This document shows, piece by piece, positions 21,464 through 33,410 of a stretch of 64,000 nt of DNA. A program made the position numbers and the translations under genes. The notes beneath the pieces were generated by a model, which saw nothing but the letters and a program-made list of their open reading frames with translations, made no database searches and was not told where the DNA came from. Location: positions 19,749,073-19,813,072 of the forward strand of contig CM042994.1 in NCBI GenBank assembly GCA_023678885.1. Direction: 5' to 3'. Source of the stretch: Pogostemon cablin (taxonomy: Eukaryota > Streptophyta > Magnoliopsida > Lamiales > Lamiaceae). Each line of letters opens with the position of its first letter. Position 1 is the stretch's first letter.

Positions 21464-21686
21464 CTCCTTCCATCCGCCCCAAATGGTTTTATTTTTTCTA
21501 TTTTGGGCGTCCGCTCATAAGGGTCTCATTTCTTTTTTCATACACATGGGACCCACACATACTCCCTCTAATACAATTTAAAGTTTTAGGCCTATACACT
21601 TATTAATACAGCTACCCATTATACACTAAATAATACTTCCTCCATATTTACAAAGGAAATGTGCAAAAAATTCTGGGACGGAGGAA
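21464..21686. mobile_element. Stowaway-like MITE
   Basis: Starts CTCCTTCCATCCGCCCC after TA and ends GGGACGGAGGAAA before TA. It lies 36 bp from the previous MITE. Confidence 0.75.
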
Positions 21687-22472
21687 ATAATATTCTTTAA
21701 TACACGTGCAAATAACAAATGAGATTTCAGGATTTGGACAAAATTATTTTCTGATTTCTAACTTGAAAATGTTATAATTATAATTATTTCACTTAAGTGA
21801 GAGACACATGTTTGATTCCCATTTGGAACGAATTAAAAGAGGTGATATAAGGAGACTTGAAGAATGAGAAGTAAGGGTGCTTGGTGTATACTAACTACTA
21901 ACTGGATTAACAACTAAATTATTTTATTAATTTAATGAGTGGCTGAAATTGTTTGAGAAATAGATGGTGACTAAGATTTGTTTGAGAAATAATGATAAGG
22001 ATTATGCCCTAAACCCTAAACTCTTATAATTATTTAATTATTTTAAATGGGGCTGAAATTTATTTGAGAAATAAATAGTCTACTAAATTATTTCTGGATT
22101 TGAAAATTCATAATTAAAATTATTTAATTATTTTTCATAGGTGGTGATATTTGTTTGAAATTTTTGAAATAATATCTTATTTTCTAATTTGAAAATTTTA
22201 TAATTATAATTATTTAATTATTTTAATGGGCGGTGAAATTTATTTGAGAAATAGATGGTGTGGACTAAATTAAAAAATTATAATTATAAATATTTAATTA
22301 TTTTAATAGGCGGATGGAAGTTGACATTTAATCAAAGTGAAATAGAAACCTTTCTTTAGTAGATTAATTAAAGATGTAATTTATATAGACACGTCATTAA
22401 ATGTAGATTAAAATTTAAATGGTGGATTGATTGATATTATTAAAAGAAATTATAATTAATTACCTTATCAAA

Positions 22473-22745
22473 ATGACAAAGTGACGCTACATATGTGAGA
22501 CCGTTGGTGAAACGTGTTAAAGTATACATATTATATAGATAAAGTATGTTTAATGGTTGTTAAAATATGTTTTGTAAAGTATAATAGATTAAAGTATGAT
22601 TTCAGGATGATATAATATGATTCATTATTGACATACTTTTATAACTACAATTAAGTATACTTTACCTATATGATAAACATACTTTAAAAATGAATCAATC
22701 AGTATTACAACCGTCTCACAAAAAACTCATCCTATAAGAGAGTAT
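22473..22745. mobile_element. GAGAC-type MITE (MULE-like)
   Basis: Carries the TAAAGTATGTTTAATGGTTGTTAAAATATG interior shared, in parts, with 31902-32152, 39772-40031 and the palindromes of the tandem array. The ends hold degenerate GTGAGACCGTTGG and AACCGTCTCAC motifs. Confidence 0.7.
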
Positions 22746-23223
22746 CTCTATCAAAATTATCTTTCAATTAATTAAAATTAATATTCATTGATATTGATTA
22801 TTATATAAATTTATTAATAAAGAAAAATAAACTGAAACTACATAAATTAGGAAAGTTCAATAAAAATAATTAAATATTAAAATTAATGTAGGATTTACAC
22901 GTCATCAAGGGGATACGGAGAGTGTCCATGTCAACTGCCAATATACCTCCTACATATATTATTTTGTCAATTATAATGTATTTATTTCATTTAGATTAAT
23001 GTGACCACCAAAAATAATTATTATATGCAATCTACTGTACATGGTCACGTGGTCAATACTAATAAAACTACCAATTATATTAAAATATTATATAATTCAA
23101 TTTATTATACATTATATTATTATACTTTTTATTAATCCACGTATAAAATATAAATAGTTACCTTTTAAGGGTACGGACTACAGAGTGAATATTTAATTTA
23201 TAGAGGATATATATAATAAAAAA
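22746..23223. other. AT-rich intergenic
   Basis: No gene or complete repeat seen. Confidence 0.5.
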
Positions 23224-23494
23224 GGAAAATATCAAAATTAGTTCTATGATCAATTCCAACTTCAGTTTTGGTACTTTTTTTATTCAATTTTAGTCTTTTA
23301 TTAATTCATTTTTTTATCCAAAATTTATATATTTTTGGGCCAATTTTGGATTTTTTTAACCTTAAAGGATTAAATTTGAAAAAAAAATAAAAAGCAAATT
23401 AGAGAAAATGATTAAATTTAGATAAAAATATTAAATTGAGAATTGGAAATGATCAAAATAATTAAAGTTGAAAGTTCAATTGTGATATCTTCCC
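23224..23494. mobile_element. MULE-like MITE
   Basis: Ends GGAAAATATCAAAATTAG and (reverse) GGGAAGATATCACAATTG; near-matching A-rich flanks (TAATAAAAA / AAATAAAAA). Same family as 15059-15338. Confidence 0.65.
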
Positions 23495-23558
23495 AAAATA
23501 AAAATGATAAGAATGCAACGCAAATCTTGATTCATTAATTAACGGGCTTTCTTTTTTG

Positions 23559-23569
23559 TATTTTAAATA
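23559..23569 (+). promoter_or_regulatory. Putative TATA box of EWPPV copy C
   Basis: TATTTTAAATA about 55 bp before the ATG at 23623. Confidence 0.4.
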
Positions 23570-23622
23570 GGGTTGGATTGTGTAGGATTTGGTCACCTCA
23601 TAACTCAGAAATAGGATTCAGA

Positions 23623-24852
23623 ATGGAGAAAGAGTGGCCGCCGGTGGAAGAAAGCGCGGTGTACAGAGTTGGCATTCTGCCTCCTTATCTGGAAAAGAAA
23701 GCTTGGGAAGACGATGAAGAATACCTCGATAAGTCCATCACCGACGCTGAAACTTATGCCGATGAGGACTACTTCTTCACCTACCAACCCCGCTCCATTA
23801 AGATCTTCCTTGATCAACTAAGGAATAGCAGGGTATGTCCCTAATTCTCTATCCAATTCCAATTACATTCACTATATATCATAGGTAATTAGGGTTATTA
23901 TTCAGATGAGTCAGTCTTTTTTTTTTTTTTATCAAGCAAAAAGTTTTATTCAATTAAGAAAGATATTACAAGAGCACAAACAAATGGTGCTACACCCTAA
24001 CAACCAGCAGACATCACAACCATAGGATTACAAACATTTAACCCCATTTAAGAATTTTAAAAAGGAAGCAATTCCGTGGGCATCTATACCACTCCAAGGC
24101 ACTGATTTTTCGAAATTCCATGACCAAGATCTTGCTTTAACCTCATAGACTAATTTCTTTAAATTCAATAGGATGATTTGAATTTCTTTAACCTCCTGTG
24201 AATGATTTGATTTAACCCTAGCAAAACATTGGGTATATTAGGATTGGAGGGGGATTCTTGGGTTTACACCGTAAATTTAATTTAGACAAGTGTTTTGGAG
24301 GATTCAATTTAATTGCAACTCTAATTCTTGCCACCCTAAAATGGTTAGGGTTACGATGTGAGTTCAGGGTTGCCAGATACGTTTAGATGTCCTTTCCTGG
24401 TGTTTCATCGGAGGTACTATCTTCCGCCCACAATCTCGAAACCACGGGATAGAGCAATACGGACTGCGGTCGAGCACATCAGTTTCAAGGTGTATTTTGT
24501 TATTACTAATTGACATTTGACATGCAAGTTTGTTATATTTTTTCTAACTTGTTTGTGATTCCGGCAGACCAAGAAACCTTACTGTTTCGTGAATTTGTTG
24601 AACTTTAATTACACCAATGCCCAGATCTTTTTCCTGACCTTTACTGACAAGGACACCTCCCTACCCGATGCTGCGGATGAAACTTTTCTGGCGGCGGTGT
24701 TTGGGCCACTCCACGAGGAGTATGGAGGGGCTTTCAAAGTTGAAGAGTGTCCGCTTAGGCCTGATCACGATGCTCCTACTACTCCAGCAGCTGACAGAAC
24801 ATGTTGTGTAGAAGAAAAAAACAAGAAAGATCAAACACTTGCATCTAATTAA
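23623..24852 (+). CDS. EWPPV family copy C, intact three-exon gene of unknown function
   Basis: Exons are 23623-23832 (70 codons), 24349-24489 (47 codons) and 24568-24852 (94 codons plus TAA), all with GT-AG sites and no stops, giving about 211 residues. Exon 1 encodes MEKEWPPVEESAVYRVG, then a WEDDEEYLDK acidic stretch and FLDQLRNSR. Exon 2 starts GYDVSSGLP and contains KPRDRAIRTAVEHIS. Exon 3 has a VNLLNFNYTNAQIFFLTFTD segment, KDTSLPDAADETFLAAVFGP and a polar tail with a CC pair. There is no signal peptide or membrane segment, so a soluble cytosolic or nuclear protein is likely. The beta-strand pattern around FFLTFT-KD loosely recalls plant cystatin-like/UPF0725 families, which also expand in tandem; this is a weak inference. 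An upstream in-frame ATG at 23578 exists, but 23623 aligns with all paralogues. Intron 1 carries a retroposon. Confidence 0.8.
23917..24235 (-). mobile_element. Probable LINE 3'-end fragment in intron 1 of copy C
   Basis: A run of 14 T at 23917-23930 followed by ATCAAGCAAAAAGTTTTATT reads on the minus strand as a 3' untranslated end with AATAAA-like sequence and poly(A). The right boundary is uncertain and no flanking duplication was found. Confidence 0.5.
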
Positions 24853-25064
24853 GAGATAGAAGGGGGTATTAGAAAATAATTTCAAGTGGGTGAGATGAGA
24901 AAATCAAAGCTCTTTACTTAGGGTTACCTGTTGAGTTGCTCATGTGTAGGAGCCGTACTGTGAATGTTATCTTATCTACTTGATGAATGAACACCTAAAT
25001 GTGCACATAATTCTTCAACTATTATAAATATTAATTCCCCTTAAGTGATCATCTCATCCATTCC
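24853..25064 (+). other. 3' flank of EWPPV copy C
   Basis: Shares the TTGCTCATGTG(T/C)AG block with the 3' flanks of copies A and B, so the duplicated unit extends here. Confidence 0.5.
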
Positions 25065-25083
25065 AACATCAAATCAAATTATA
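25065..25083. repeat. Left 19-bp target duplication of retroposon
   Basis: AACATCAAATCAAATTATA, repeated exactly at 25316-25334. Confidence 0.88.
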
Positions 25084-25315
25084 TATGGATGGAAATGAAT
25101 GCGCTTCTTTTTGGATCACCAATGCTATCTCTGACTTATGTTGCAGATTGAATTATGACCCAGGTTGTTCGATTGTACTTGAATTATATATTGATGTTGT
25201 AGCATCTAAGCCTTTGGCTATAGATGTAGTGTTAGGTCTTGTTTTTGCATTGTGCTTGTGTACTTTGTAACTGTTGGCATTGAAATAAAAATTTATCAAG
25301 TTCAAAAAAAAAATA
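25084..25315 (+). mobile_element. Short poly(A) retroposon (5'-truncated LINE or SINE)
   Basis: A 232-bp insert ending in AATAAAAATTTATCAAG and an A-run (25303-25313), flanked by perfect 19-bp duplications at 25065-25083 and 25316-25334. This is diagnostic of target-primed reverse transcription. A 61-residue frame inside (25085-25270) has no recognisable domain. Confidence 0.82.
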
Positions 25316-25334
25316 AACATCAAATCAAATTATA

Positions 25335-26055
25335 AGTGTTATGTATTAAGTCCTAATTGCATTCTCAAATCGAAGAGTTGAAGCCCCTCTTGTGTCGGAA
25401 GTTACAAGCTAGAGTTGAAAGTTGTTTGAGAATGAATATTGTTATAAGACACGTGTAGTCTTATTGCCTCTTTTTCCAGAGTTGAAAGTCATTTGAATTT
25501 TGAGAATGATTGCTATAAGATTGTAAAATACTTGGTCACGGAACAATGTCATCTTACGGAAAAGGACTCAATATTGCTTCTTTATCCGAGTTTTCCTAAA
25601 CCCATTGATATTGGGCTCGTGCGACTGGATTAACTAAGTGTCTAATATTTACTTCCTATAAAGTCTGAAACTCGGTACATGGGCCGGTAACTCACCGGTA
25701 GCCCATCAATACTCCTTTTATGCGTCCCACTAACGCCACAGTAACTCACCGGCCTCTCTCCACAGTCCTCCCCTCTGCGCAAGGTAACTGCGTTTGCTCT
25801 GGCCTTGCGACGACAAGGTGATTCTCTATAAGTTTGTTTTTTGTTTTTTGTTTTTTGCAACAGTTCCTTCTTCCTATTCAGTCATCTCTCTTCGGGTGCT
25901 AGAAGTCAGAATTTTTTTTTCTTCTTAATTTGCAAGGATACTTCCGCCCACCAGGTGTATGACAAATTGCCTCATAAAAGTGCTTGTTATAATTTCCTCT
26001 TTGTGCCTTCTCGTATTCATGTATGCCTTTTGTTAGGGAAAGGAAAGAGTACAAG
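25335..26055. other. Intergenic, possible 5'-UTR-like stretch
   Basis: No gene called. At 25660-25830 a more GC-rich segment with a CACCGGTAGCCCATC-type phrase and a possible GT donor after GACGACAAG looks like an untranslated first exon, but no coding exon follows that I can name. Confidence 0.3.
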
Positions 26056-26230
26056 CACTATGCCAAAACTGTACATTAACAACGCTGAAATAACAACGTA
26101 GATTTAAATACGCGTTATTAAAAGTGTAAAATTTAGCTGAAAAGCTCTCCCGGTTGTTGTTACTAAAAAACGCGGTTATTAACAACGGAGATTCTTCCGT
26201 TGTTGTAGTTCCGTTGTTAAAGTACTCATA
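26056..26230. mobile_element. CACTA-like element end with AACAACG subterminal repeats
   Basis: Begins CACTATGCCAAAACTGTAC and carries repeated AACAACG/CGTTGTT motifs over about 170 bp, typical of one end of a CACTA-type non-autonomous element. The matching second end was not found. Confidence 0.45.
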
Positions 26231-26481
26231 CTATTTTTTACTTTATTTTTTAATTATTTTTAATTCTTAAATATATTACATATAAATTTCGCACTTAAAA
26301 AATTTTCATTTTCCTGTGCCCTAGTTTCCGCCAAACTCCTTCTCGTCGCTTGTTTCCGGCGCAGCCTTCCGACGACAAGCAGCGCAGGTCGTTTCTGTTT
26401 CCGGCGCAACATTTCGACGGGTCGGGCCCTTCCTTTATCCGTCAATCTGAGACATCTGTGAGCAGAGGTAGTGGCTGCGCA

Positions 26482-26670
26482 TATAACTCTCCTGAGCCTC
26501 TCCCAACGCAATCAGCCCTTCTCCTTCCTTCTTCTTCGCGTACAGCTCCCCCTCCACTTTCTGCTTTTCCCCGTACAACGACGCGTCCGCCCCAGCCTTC
26601 TCCGCTTCTGCCTCTTTCTCCTTCTCGTATAGGTACACTTCTACAGCTTTTTGTTTCGTGTACGCACCCG
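26482..26670 (-). pseudogene. Flotillin-like gene fragment
   Basis: Minus strand translation from about 26670 gives a coiled-coil segment with LYEKEKEAEAEKAGADASLY, then ELYAKKKEGEGLIALGEAQ. This matches the C-terminal EA-rich coiled coil of plant flotillin-like proteins, which scaffold sterol-rich plasma membrane domains. Only about 60 of some 480 residues are present; the N-terminal SPFH domain is absent, and the match stops abruptly at about 26482. It lies in a GC-rich island downstream of a CACTA-like end, consistent with capture of a gene piece by a transposon. The family call is from remembered sequence and is fairly distinctive. Confidence 0.72.
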
Positions 26671-28705
26671 CCCCTTATTCGCCACGCATGGTTATCTTTT
26701 CCTTCCTTTATCCCTTACTCGTTCAGTTTGAATTCGAACTCCAGTCGCGGTGATTTTTCCAAACAATGTTAGCTTTTGATTGTATTAAATCCCCTGTTCC
26801 CAATTCTGTAAAATCCCTAAAATCCTGTCTCTTATTGGAGAGCTAGAAACGAGTGATTGTACATACCCCCTTCGTCGTATCGGTTGTGCTTTAAAGTCTT
26901 ACTCTCCCTTCTTCTTCCTTCTTGTAATATCGAAGGACAGATTCTTTAAGCCCTATTTTACTGATTTTTTATTATTTTCCTTTCAATTTTTTTTCAGTAC
27001 TCATTTCCTATTTTCTTCATTATTTTCTTGAAACATCAACTATAATGTCGGTGAGTATATGCAATAATTTCAGCTTGCTGTATGATTGCCTGACCATTCA
27101 CTATATTGATCAATTAGAACATACTTATTGCTGTATGATTTCTGCTTTAATTTTATGCTATGAACATATTAATCGACTTGTGCTGTTTGTCTTTTGTGGG
27201 CTTTTCGATTGGACTGCTCTGGATTTCCTTGAATTTTTTGAGATTTTTGTAAACTAATTTACTCATCAGTAATTCACAATGTTGTAATGCATCAGCTTCA
27301 GCTTGCTGTTTCGAGTATTTTGATTTTCTAATATGTGTGATTTTTTGCGGCTTTTCTATTGGGTTCAGATTCTGTTGATCTTTTTGTGAAATTCTTGCTG
27401 AATTTTGAATTCTTAAAAGTCTATGCGTTTCTTAGTTGGTGCTGCGCTTTGTATTCAATTTGTGAGTAATTGGTGTGAGGGATTCTTCATCCCTTTACTC
27501 TTTGTAGTTTATAACTTTTGGTTATTATATTTATATAATTAAAAGGGAAAAAAAGATTCTTGCTAGTGGGAGTTTTTCTTTAACATATTTAATCTTATGG
27601 TATCATGAAAACCTAAGTATGTTTTCCAAAATTTCTATTGTTTAAAATTTTATACTAGATTCTTTCCTGGTATCATTGATTTGATATAAGGCATGCCCAT
27701 TAGTTTTATTTTTCCTTTTCTTGCTTTAACTAATATATATATCGCATGATTCTCATTGTCATGTTGCCAATATCTACTTGATATTTAATCTTTCTCCAAA
27801 AAAATAAAAAAAATAAAAAGAGAGACAATAAAGATTACACGCATAGCCAATTCCATTGAATACTATAGAGTAATAGATTCACTACAAAAGCTCAATTAGG
27901 ATTTGTTTTCATTCACATAAAGTTGTCCTAATTAAATTATGTACTCTAATTTTCTTTCACATGCATTTAATATTTAAAAAGGCATTTAATTTTCTTATAA
28001 TTCTCCATTAGCTCTTATATCATCCTAGGAATTTATATTTCACATTTACATTAAGATCTGCAAAACTCGTTCAGTTACATGGGTAGCATACGTGCTTCCA
28101 TGGTTGTGTAGAACAATTTGTAATATTTCAGTTGGTAGTTATTTTAGAGGTGAGAACGTGAAAGAGTTCTTTATCCTTGTATTTTTATGGTACTTGTAGA
28201 TTTACTAACTTCAATGATAGGCCTCTCATTTAGTCCAATGCTTTTGTGTGCTCCAGTTGCTTCTTGCAGGAAATGGAAAAAGATGTTGCCACGGGTACTG
28301 AATCCATTCTACTGTTCTGCTTTTTGGCTACACATTTCGACCTTACTCAATACTCATCCTCGAATAAACCTTGATTTTTGTAGGGAATCTGTACAGCTTC
28401 GGACTTTGAAAACACGTAAGATTTAAGGAAGTTGAAGAAGAACAATATAGAGTAAGCCATTAGCCTACAGATTATAGAAAAATCATTAGCTCCCGCTCCC
28501 ACAATATACTGACAGCCCCATTAAGTAAAAGATTCTCTTTTCAATAAAATTTATTGCACTTAAATTTTGTTATGTGTATGTCTGAATCTTGTGCTACGCT
28601 ATCATTTTCATCTTCTTTTCCCCCCAATTAGACTCAGCTGGCTATCTGTTTGATTATACTATTCATGATATGCAAACATTTTTTGCATTTTTTTGGCTTG
28701 TTATT
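26671..28705. other. Gene-like but unassigned region
   Basis: Pyrimidine-rich and T-rich with several AG/GT-like junctions, as in plant introns, but no exon I can assign. A short coding-like patch at 28268-28300 (EMEKDVATGTE in one frame) follows a TTGCAG acceptor. Confidence 0.35.
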
Positions 28706-28708
28706 GCA

Positions 28709-29360
28709 GCTGTACCAACAATCTTTGTAAGTACGACTTCCACTTTGATTCCAAACTTGTACAAGTTCTTACTCGGAACACAACTATTTTGTTATGCATT
28801 ACAAATGAAATTATTTTGGTAAAGTGATGAATCAGATCCACTTATTTCAAAATTTTCTTCATAGGGTCTATTTAAATGATTTATGTGCAATTATTGAAGC
28901 AGATTCAGAAAGAGAAGAATTTGGATCTGATCTAGTGTTGTTATTGTCTTTTATGCTATATGATGCTATTCTTTTCAAGTTTTATGGATCTAATATGTGG
29001 AACATATTCCCATAAACCAATACTTTAGCTTCTTTATTGCTAATATTATGATCTGGCTACATTATAAATATGGAGAAACTCAACCTCTTTCATTTTTGTA
29101 CTTATATTTTGGGTGCCTTGGGTCATTGTTGAGGGATTTGCTAGAAAAAGATTGCATATAACATTATAGAATTGCTGAAGAAAGGAGATGTATTTAGATG
29201 CAATTTTCTTTGTTCCTTGTTGTTTATATTAACTTAGGTTTTATGATTTTCTTTGGTTTTATTTTTCTTTTGGCAGGCAATAGAAGGGCAGCAATATCAC
29301 TTTCAAAATTAGCTGATACTGCTCGGGAGGAACTTCCCAGTACTATGGCTGTTTTATGTG
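28709..29360 (+). pseudogene. Exon fragments of an unnamed conserved plant protein
   Basis: After a TTATTGCAG acceptor at 28709 come a few codons (AVPTIF) and a GTAAGT donor. After a TTGGCAG acceptor at about 29277 comes RRAAISLSKLADTAREELPSTMA. This resembles a conserved segment of plant chloroplast or membrane proteins of unknown function, in which a ...REELP-TMAAIRLSGMEISDLT... run is usual. The expected continuation after TMA is absent, so the gene is broken there. Moderate-to-low certainty, from memory of the pattern. Confidence 0.4.
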
Positions 29361-31900
29361 TTTTTGAATTGTTGGATTGGACTGTTGTAAGGTCATTAGT
29401 TTGTATTTTAACAAAATAATAATTAGTTATTTGGAATCAGTAACATGGGATTGTTAAAATAAGCTGTACGTCAAAGTGATGCTAATTTTACTCCCTTGTT
29501 TTGTCACAGCTACGAAGGTACAAGAAGGTCTTTATCTCTAAAACTTATAAGCAACTTGAGGGGCAAAACCAGATACCAATTTGAAGCATAGAGACACCTG
29601 TTTCAGATGTTACTTGATGAGAGGAGTTGCTGAGCTAATGTGATGTTTTTACGGTTAGTTTTTATGAATTTCTATTTTATTTGAAATGCTTATGCTCGTG
29701 CTCTTTTCTTTACTTAGTATTTGAAATCTCTTGTAATTTCCTGTTTCTGAATTCTTATCAACTTTTGGCAGTATAGTACACTGTGCACTTATAACAGATT
29801 GTGGAAATAGTTCCAAATAACTAGTAATCGGTATGATCTAAGTAATCAATTCCAGTCATGAATATGAAGTAACTATTGAAAATCTTGTGCTTAGATAAAT
29901 AGAACTATTACCTCATAAGAGGCTGTAGCAGTTACATTATTAAGATTTAATTTCTTTCGAATGACAGGTATATTGCATGTTTTAGTATCTGAAAATCTCA
30001 TGAATGCATATCTGCTTCTGTGCTTTTTGGAACTCCCACGTACATCGTGCTTTAGGGCCAAGCTAAGATGGTCATGTTAAATTTTCAGATTCCACTTCAT
30101 CTTAAATTGTAACCAAGTTAGGTCCCTTTTTCCTCTTGCGTGGTGGTTGTATGCATTGAAATCTGATGTATTCATTAACTTGGGTGACTTATAAGACTTG
30201 CACTATTTATGAATGCACGTAATATGGTCGTTCGGTTGTAGTAACATGAACATGTAATGATCTTGATTGTTTATTTCTACCTGCCCTTGACCATTTAGAC
30301 ATGCAGAACTTGTTGCTTTGAATATGAATTTTTATCCAGTTCTGATACAGTGGTGAAGTTTAATTGGAGTGATCATCAGTGGAGCTCAAATCATAATTAT
30401 GAGAAGCTGAATGAATACATGTGCTGTTTCTATTAATTGTTTAGTTTGTCTTTGAACCTATGGTTAACCACCTTTGTTTCTCTAGATACATTCCTCAACA
30501 ATTCGTGCGGATTCTTCCCACAACTAACAAAGATATCTTGGTATGTGGCTTATGGTGTGCTTTCTTTTATGTTATAGTAGGTTCCAAAATATTATCTAAA
30601 TTTTAATAGGATTCATACGTGTTCAATTAATAATAAATAAGATTAGTCCATTTGGATGAGGATTAGTGGTGACACAAAAATGTCCTTTCTGACTTGTGAT
30701 GTATTTTTAATGAAACAAAATTTGATCATTAAAAAGATTTAATTTACCTGCTGCCAATTTTAATAATTTTATTAGGTTAAGGTTTAGATGGCTAATTAGA
30801 GAAACTACTTTAACCCCTCTAAAAAGGCATTATTATCATTATGGCGTTCTTCTCAACCACCCATATTACAACCCATAAGATATTTTAAGATAGGGTGTCA
30901 AGATTATTCCCTTCGTCATTGTGGTATTGAGTATGAGAATCTATGTATACCGACTAGCCATATGTTCTTCTTCCTCTTCTTCATTAAACCTCTTTGGATT
31001 TCATCTTGTGTTCGACAACGAACAAATGTTTCCTCTTGGCCCCTCCCTGTAAATGTTTTATCCTATTGTTAGATTAGTTGTGTTGTATACACTGTGATGA
31101 TTCTAGGATAATTTATTTTTAGGCATCTCTGATGAACTAAATCATTTTTATGCCATGCTGAATTCAAATAAACGATGTATGAAAGTAATGTCTTTTGAGT
31201 TTCTTGCGTTGTGTTATGTATTTGTAATTGTAAAAAATTTATATAACATTATCACATATGAATTGATTAATTATGCTTTGTTCTGGAGAGTACGGTTTCG
31301 AAGTAATTCAAAATTTCTTTCTACTTACCATAATGGTATGTAGTGTTTCCCACCTTTTGGGATATTAGAAACTACAGACGACAAAATTAATTTTAGTTGC
31401 AAGTATAAAGACTACGGGAAGTATTAGTTTGCAATACCAACAATGGATCAGAGATGGATTGTTGTTCATGATATCCTTGGTAATATTACTTTTGTTATCC
31501 ATCACTTTTTTTTGGACAAATCTTAACTTTGCAGCTGAATCTGAGCCGGTACTTGAACCTTATGCAATTGAAACTATTTTTTCCTATCTGTATTGTAGGC
31601 AAATCGCCCTTCTCTATACCTTCTATCAAATTAATGATAGTATGTAAGGGATTGCATAACTTGGTTTTGCACTTTTTAATAACTACTTATAATTTAAGTC
31701 TGCCACTAATGTATATAAATGTTCATGTTATGTAAAATATAAGAATATAGACCAAACGTAAAATTCAAATCTGCTACTACGTCCGGGTTAACATCTCAAG
31801 AATTGAGGTGTGCTCGACTAGTTAATATATTAAATTCGTTATATTTGGCGCCAATTACGCACTCAAAATTTGTAAACTCTCATTTCATAACTAAAAAATT
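29361..31900. other. T-rich region, no assignable gene
   Basis: Looks like the decayed intron and exon remains of the gene above. A patch at 29510-29582 (LRRYKKVFISKTYKQLEGQ) and one at 30486-30540 after a CTAG acceptor are coding-like, but too short to name. Confidence 0.35.
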
Positions 31901-31901
31901 T

Positions 31902-32152
31902 GAGACTCTCTTGTGAGATGGGTGTGAGATGGGTCGACTCATTACTAAATAAAGTATGTTTATTTGTAGTTAAAGTATGTCAATAATAAATCAAATTATA
32001 ACATATTAAAATTATACCTTAATGCATAATCTAGTATACTTTACATAACATACTTTAATAACCATTAAACATATTTTATCTAAATAATAGACATATTTTA
32101 ACACATCTCATAAAGCGTCTCACGTAAATAATATTTCACAAGAGACTTTGTC
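31902..32152. mobile_element. GAGAC-type MITE (MULE-like)
   Basis: Ends GAGACTCTCTTGTGAGA and (reverse) GACAAAGTCTCTTGTGA. The interior matches 39772-40031. Confidence 0.8.
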
Positions 32153-33120
32153 AAAAAAAAAAAAAACTCTAAATCAAGAGAATTTTTCTTCTATTTTTTT
32201 TACTTTTATTTTTACATTAGTTTTATTTTATTTTTTTATATTTTTACATTAGTTTTTTTTACTTTAGTTTTTTTAATTTTAATTTCAGTTTTGTATATAT
32301 ATATTAATTTTAACTTTTTTTTAACTTTAATGGTCAAATAAATTTAAAAATATTATAATTATGATTAAAATTAAATAATTATTATTAAAATTATGATTGC
32401 GATTACACAATAATTTCTTTAATTAATAAAAAAATGTTCTTTTTTTTATCTTACTAATTAAATTATTTTTAATTAATACCATTTTTTTATATCAACCTAT
32501 AATAAATATTAAAAAAACTATAAATTAATTATGAATTTACATAACCTATCAAAATGATTACGTAATAATAATTTTAATAAAAAATTGTGATATATTATAT
32601 ATATAATTTAATAAAAATTATAATTTTATTAATCATTTTATTTCATTAACTTATAATTATATTATATAATATTAAATCAAATTCATTAATAAATTATACG
32701 TATCTATTTTATTATTTTATAAAATTTATATTTGTACATTTAACTTTATTTTATTTAAAATATTTTATTATAAAATAAAAGTAATAGTAATTGTAAATCT
32801 TTTAAAAAAAACCAACACACTTATTAATAAGGTTATATTAATACATTTATTGAATATTGTATTAATAGATAGTATAATAGTGTAGTTAAAAGAGTTGTTA
32901 TAATATATTTTAATATATTAAAAGTGGGAAAGAGTTGAGAAACTTTTTTTTCTCATTTTATCCCTACCTAATATTCTTTAATACAATTTTAAACTCCCAC
33001 ATATTAATGATATATTATTATTTAATACTTTAATCAATTTTATACTTAATATTATTATTACTATTAACCTTTTCACATTATCACATTAATGAATTCATAA
33101 TGTCAAGTAATATGAAAAGA
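32153..33120. other. Very AT-rich tract
   Basis: Mostly A and T, with long poly-T and TTTTTATTTTT runs. No gene or defined repeat. Confidence 0.6.
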
Positions 33121-33207
33121 CAAATTAATTATTATAAATTGTGGAGTGACCTTCAATGGTAATGGGGTCGTCAGAGGCGCATTTTAGAACGAATCCTCGA
33201 CAGTAAT

Positions 33208-33410
33208 AGTGCTTCATAGCTACTCGATTAGATAAGAGGGGAATCAATATAGAGTCGGATGCTGCATCAGAAGAGGAGACGACAACGTCTACAAGTGTAT
33301 CCAATGGAAAGGAGAATTTCACAAATGTAATGAAAATAAGCCGTGAAAACAAAGTTGAAGTGAAGAGGGAGCGTGACATTCCATCAGAATGCAAAAGGAA
33401 AGAGTTGTGT
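33208..33410 (+). pseudogene. Coding-like relic, unidentified
   Basis: A plus-strand frame with high Glu, Lys, Ser and Thr content (ESDAASEEETTTSTSVSNGK, then SRENKVEVKRERDIPSECK) sits as a GC-richer island in very AT-rich DNA. No start codon or domain. It could be an exon of a nuclear-type acidic protein or a captured fragment. Confidence 0.3.

Larger units (their letters stand above)
20830..22330. repeat. Degenerate dispersed repeat, ATTATTTTAATGGG(C/T)GG type
   Basis: A block reading roughly ATTATTTTAATGGGTGG...AAATTTATTTGAGAAATAGATGG recurs imperfectly near 20830, 21010, 21110, 21920, 22030, 22130, 22210 and 22290. It is interrupted by two MITEs. No coding potential. Confidence 0.6.

Noticed and set aside
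26350..26772. 140-residue plus-strand Pro/Ser-rich frame
   Set aside because: It is the antisense of the flotillin-like fragment and its GC-rich flank, and has no homology in that direction.
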